NCBI RefSeq assembly: GCF_903181435.1
Contig: NZ_CAEUHO010000001.1
Location: forward strand, 1,116,001 to 1,180,000
Source: Bacteroides acidifaciens
GTDB lineage: Bacteria > Bacteroidota > Bacteroidia > Bacteroidales > Bacteroidaceae
Length of the DNA: 64,000 nucleotides
Direction: 5' to 3'
Shown: positions 63,313 to 64,000 of the stretch, piece by piece
How positions within the stretch are numbered: position 1 is the stretch's first letter
Layout of the letters: every line of letters begins with the position of its first letter
Translations under genes and position numbers: made by a program
Notes under the pieces: generated by a model
What the model was told of the DNA's origin: nothing
Seen by the model: only the letters and a program-made list of their open reading frames with translations
Databases searched by the model: none

Positions 63313-63350
63313 AAAAAAGGCTTGCAGATTGTGTTCTGCAAGCCTTTTTT
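63313..63350. terminator. Bidirectional terminator between POT and GNAT genes
   Basis: Perfect 15-base arms, A6-GGCTTGCAG (63313-63327) and CTGCAAGCC-T6 (63336-63350), with T runs on either strand; it serves both convergent genes. Confidence 0.9.
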
Positions 63351-63351
63351 A

Positions 63352-63849
63352 TTAAATATCCAGTCCCATGATATAATCATTCATATAATATCCGTTTCCA
63401 ATCGGAAAATCACCTTCCCTTAGTTTCCTCATCCCCATGTGTTCGTAAAACTGTAATGCCTTGTTGTTGCGATTTACATTTAGTTCCATCAGGCAAGGTT
63501 CCGGATGCACTTCCTTGATATACTTGACCGCTTCCTTAAACAAGAAACTCCCGCAGTGTGCGCCTTGAAAATGGGGGAGAACATAAATTTTCTGAAGATG
63601 GAAAACATTCTTTTCCTGTTGTTGCACAGAAACGTATCCGCATAACTCACTGTCTTTATAAGCGATAAAATAGACATGCCCTTCTTCTTCCATTTGCTTG
63701 AGAATATTCTGAGGCGCATACATCCAGTCCATCATATAATCCAGTTGTTCGGGAGATAAGATTTCCTTGTAAGTGGCGGGAAAAACTTCCTTTGCCATCC
63801 TATTGATAAGTTCGCAATCGGCAACCGTCGCTTTTCGAATACTAAACAT
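63352..63849 (-). CDS. GNAT-family N-acetyltransferase
   Basis: 165 residues from the ATG at 63849 (an in-frame upstream start at 63882 overlaps the -7 box CAAATATA complement at 63880-63887, so is rejected). Starts FSIRKATVADCELINRMAKE; the acetyl-CoA loop is YVLPHFQGAHCGSFLFKEAV (Q-x-x-H-x-G in place of the usual Q/R-x-x-G-x-G), and NKALQFYEHMGMRKL is the typical C-terminal block. Acetylates a small amine or peptide; substrate unknown. Confidence 0.88.
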   Translation of the reverse strand: MFSIRKATVADCELINRMAKEVFPATYKEILSPEQLDYMMDWMYAPQNILKQMEEEGHVYFIAYKDSELCGYVSVQQQEKNVFHLQKIYVLPHFQGAHCGSFLFKEAVKYIKEVHPEPCLMELNVNRNNKALQFYEHMGMRKLREGDFPIGNGYYMNDYIMGLDI

Positions 63850-63983
63850 ACGTATTTTCTTTTTGTGGTTTAACGGGCACAAATATAACCATTATTTCTT
63901 TTTATAATAAGGTGTAATCTCCCTAATCTTTTAATTATTATTAATTTATAGTACTTTGTAATGCAAGGTACTGAAGTAATACA

Positions 63984-63991
63984 TATATTTG
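63984..63991 (+). promoter_or_regulatory. -7 element for a gene beyond the window
   Basis: TATATTTG at 63984-63991. Upstream the inverted repeat GTACTTTG (63952) / CAAGGTAC (to 63972) overlaps the expected -33 region and could be an operator. Confidence 0.35.
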
Positions 63992-64000
63992 TGCCATACA

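Overview
The window is a stretch of chromosome from a Bacteroides of the gut (B. thetaiotaomicron/ovatus-like). This is inferred from promoters of the form TTTG-19-TAnnTTTG, a type III glutamine synthetase, a TonB-dependent receptor end, a Bacteroidetes-type omega subunit, trp gene order B-E-G-D-C-F-A, and strong similarity of many products to Bacteroides proteins as I remember them. No database was consulted. I see no rRNA, tRNA, phage, integrase, intact transposase or CRISPR locus; most of it is conserved core chromosome.

Layout. 1-4 kb: end of a TonB-dependent receptor, a cation diffusion facilitator and a GH20 hexosaminidase lipoprotein. 4-9 kb: an AICAR transformylase without a cyclohydrolase domain, a hemerythrin-like gene overlapping a LuxR-type regulator with a degenerate receiver, an 866-base gene-free stretch with two probable small RNAs and a decayed coding remnant, then L-asparaginase. 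9-16 kb: the complete trp operon behind a leader peptide with three tandem Trp codons and an attenuator. 16-20 kb: a 46-residue membrane protein, ppx, ppk and an HdeD-like protein. 20-25.5 kb: putative porin, P-II, Amt and glutamine synthetase III. 25.6-28.4 kb: dapL, dapF and a cysteine-less thioredoxin fold. 28.6-37.3 kb: GDPD-like protein, asnB, gltD, gltB. 37.6-45.8 kb: glmS, purF, carA, carB. 46-51.6 kb: GDP-mannose synthesis, an AlaX-like editing protein, a GDSL hydrolase between two nearly identical small-RNA genes, and uvrB. 51.7-64 kb: aryl-CoA ligase plus ACT protein, bamD-omega-DUF4293, an outer-membrane barrel, a LysM/receptor-like protein, uvrA, a YbaK-type deacylase, a POT transporter and a GNAT enzyme.

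Functional theme. From 9 to 46 kb the window is dense in nitrogen assimilation and glutamine use: ammonium uptake and sensing (amt, P-II), glutamine synthesis (GSIII), glutamate synthase (gltBD), and glutamine amidotransferases feeding tryptophan (trpE/G), asparagine (asnB), glucosamine-6-phosphate (glmS), purines (purF) and carbamoyl phosphate (carAB). Diaminopimelate synthesis (dapL, dapF) sits inside this block and asparaginase beside it.

Most unusual structure. Five intergenic loci (about 16.3, 28.5, 46.1, 49.2 and 55.4 kb) hold arrays of three or four imperfect palindromic units repeated at exactly 22-base spacing. Two share a sequence family; the others share only the period and dyad architecture. 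Four of five lie between convergent genes. I do not recognise this class. Other points: an intergenic AT-rich repeat inserted in frame in carA, a 12-base inverted repeat inside gltB, catalytic-residue losses in several enzyme folds, and an AraC remnant of 25 codons.
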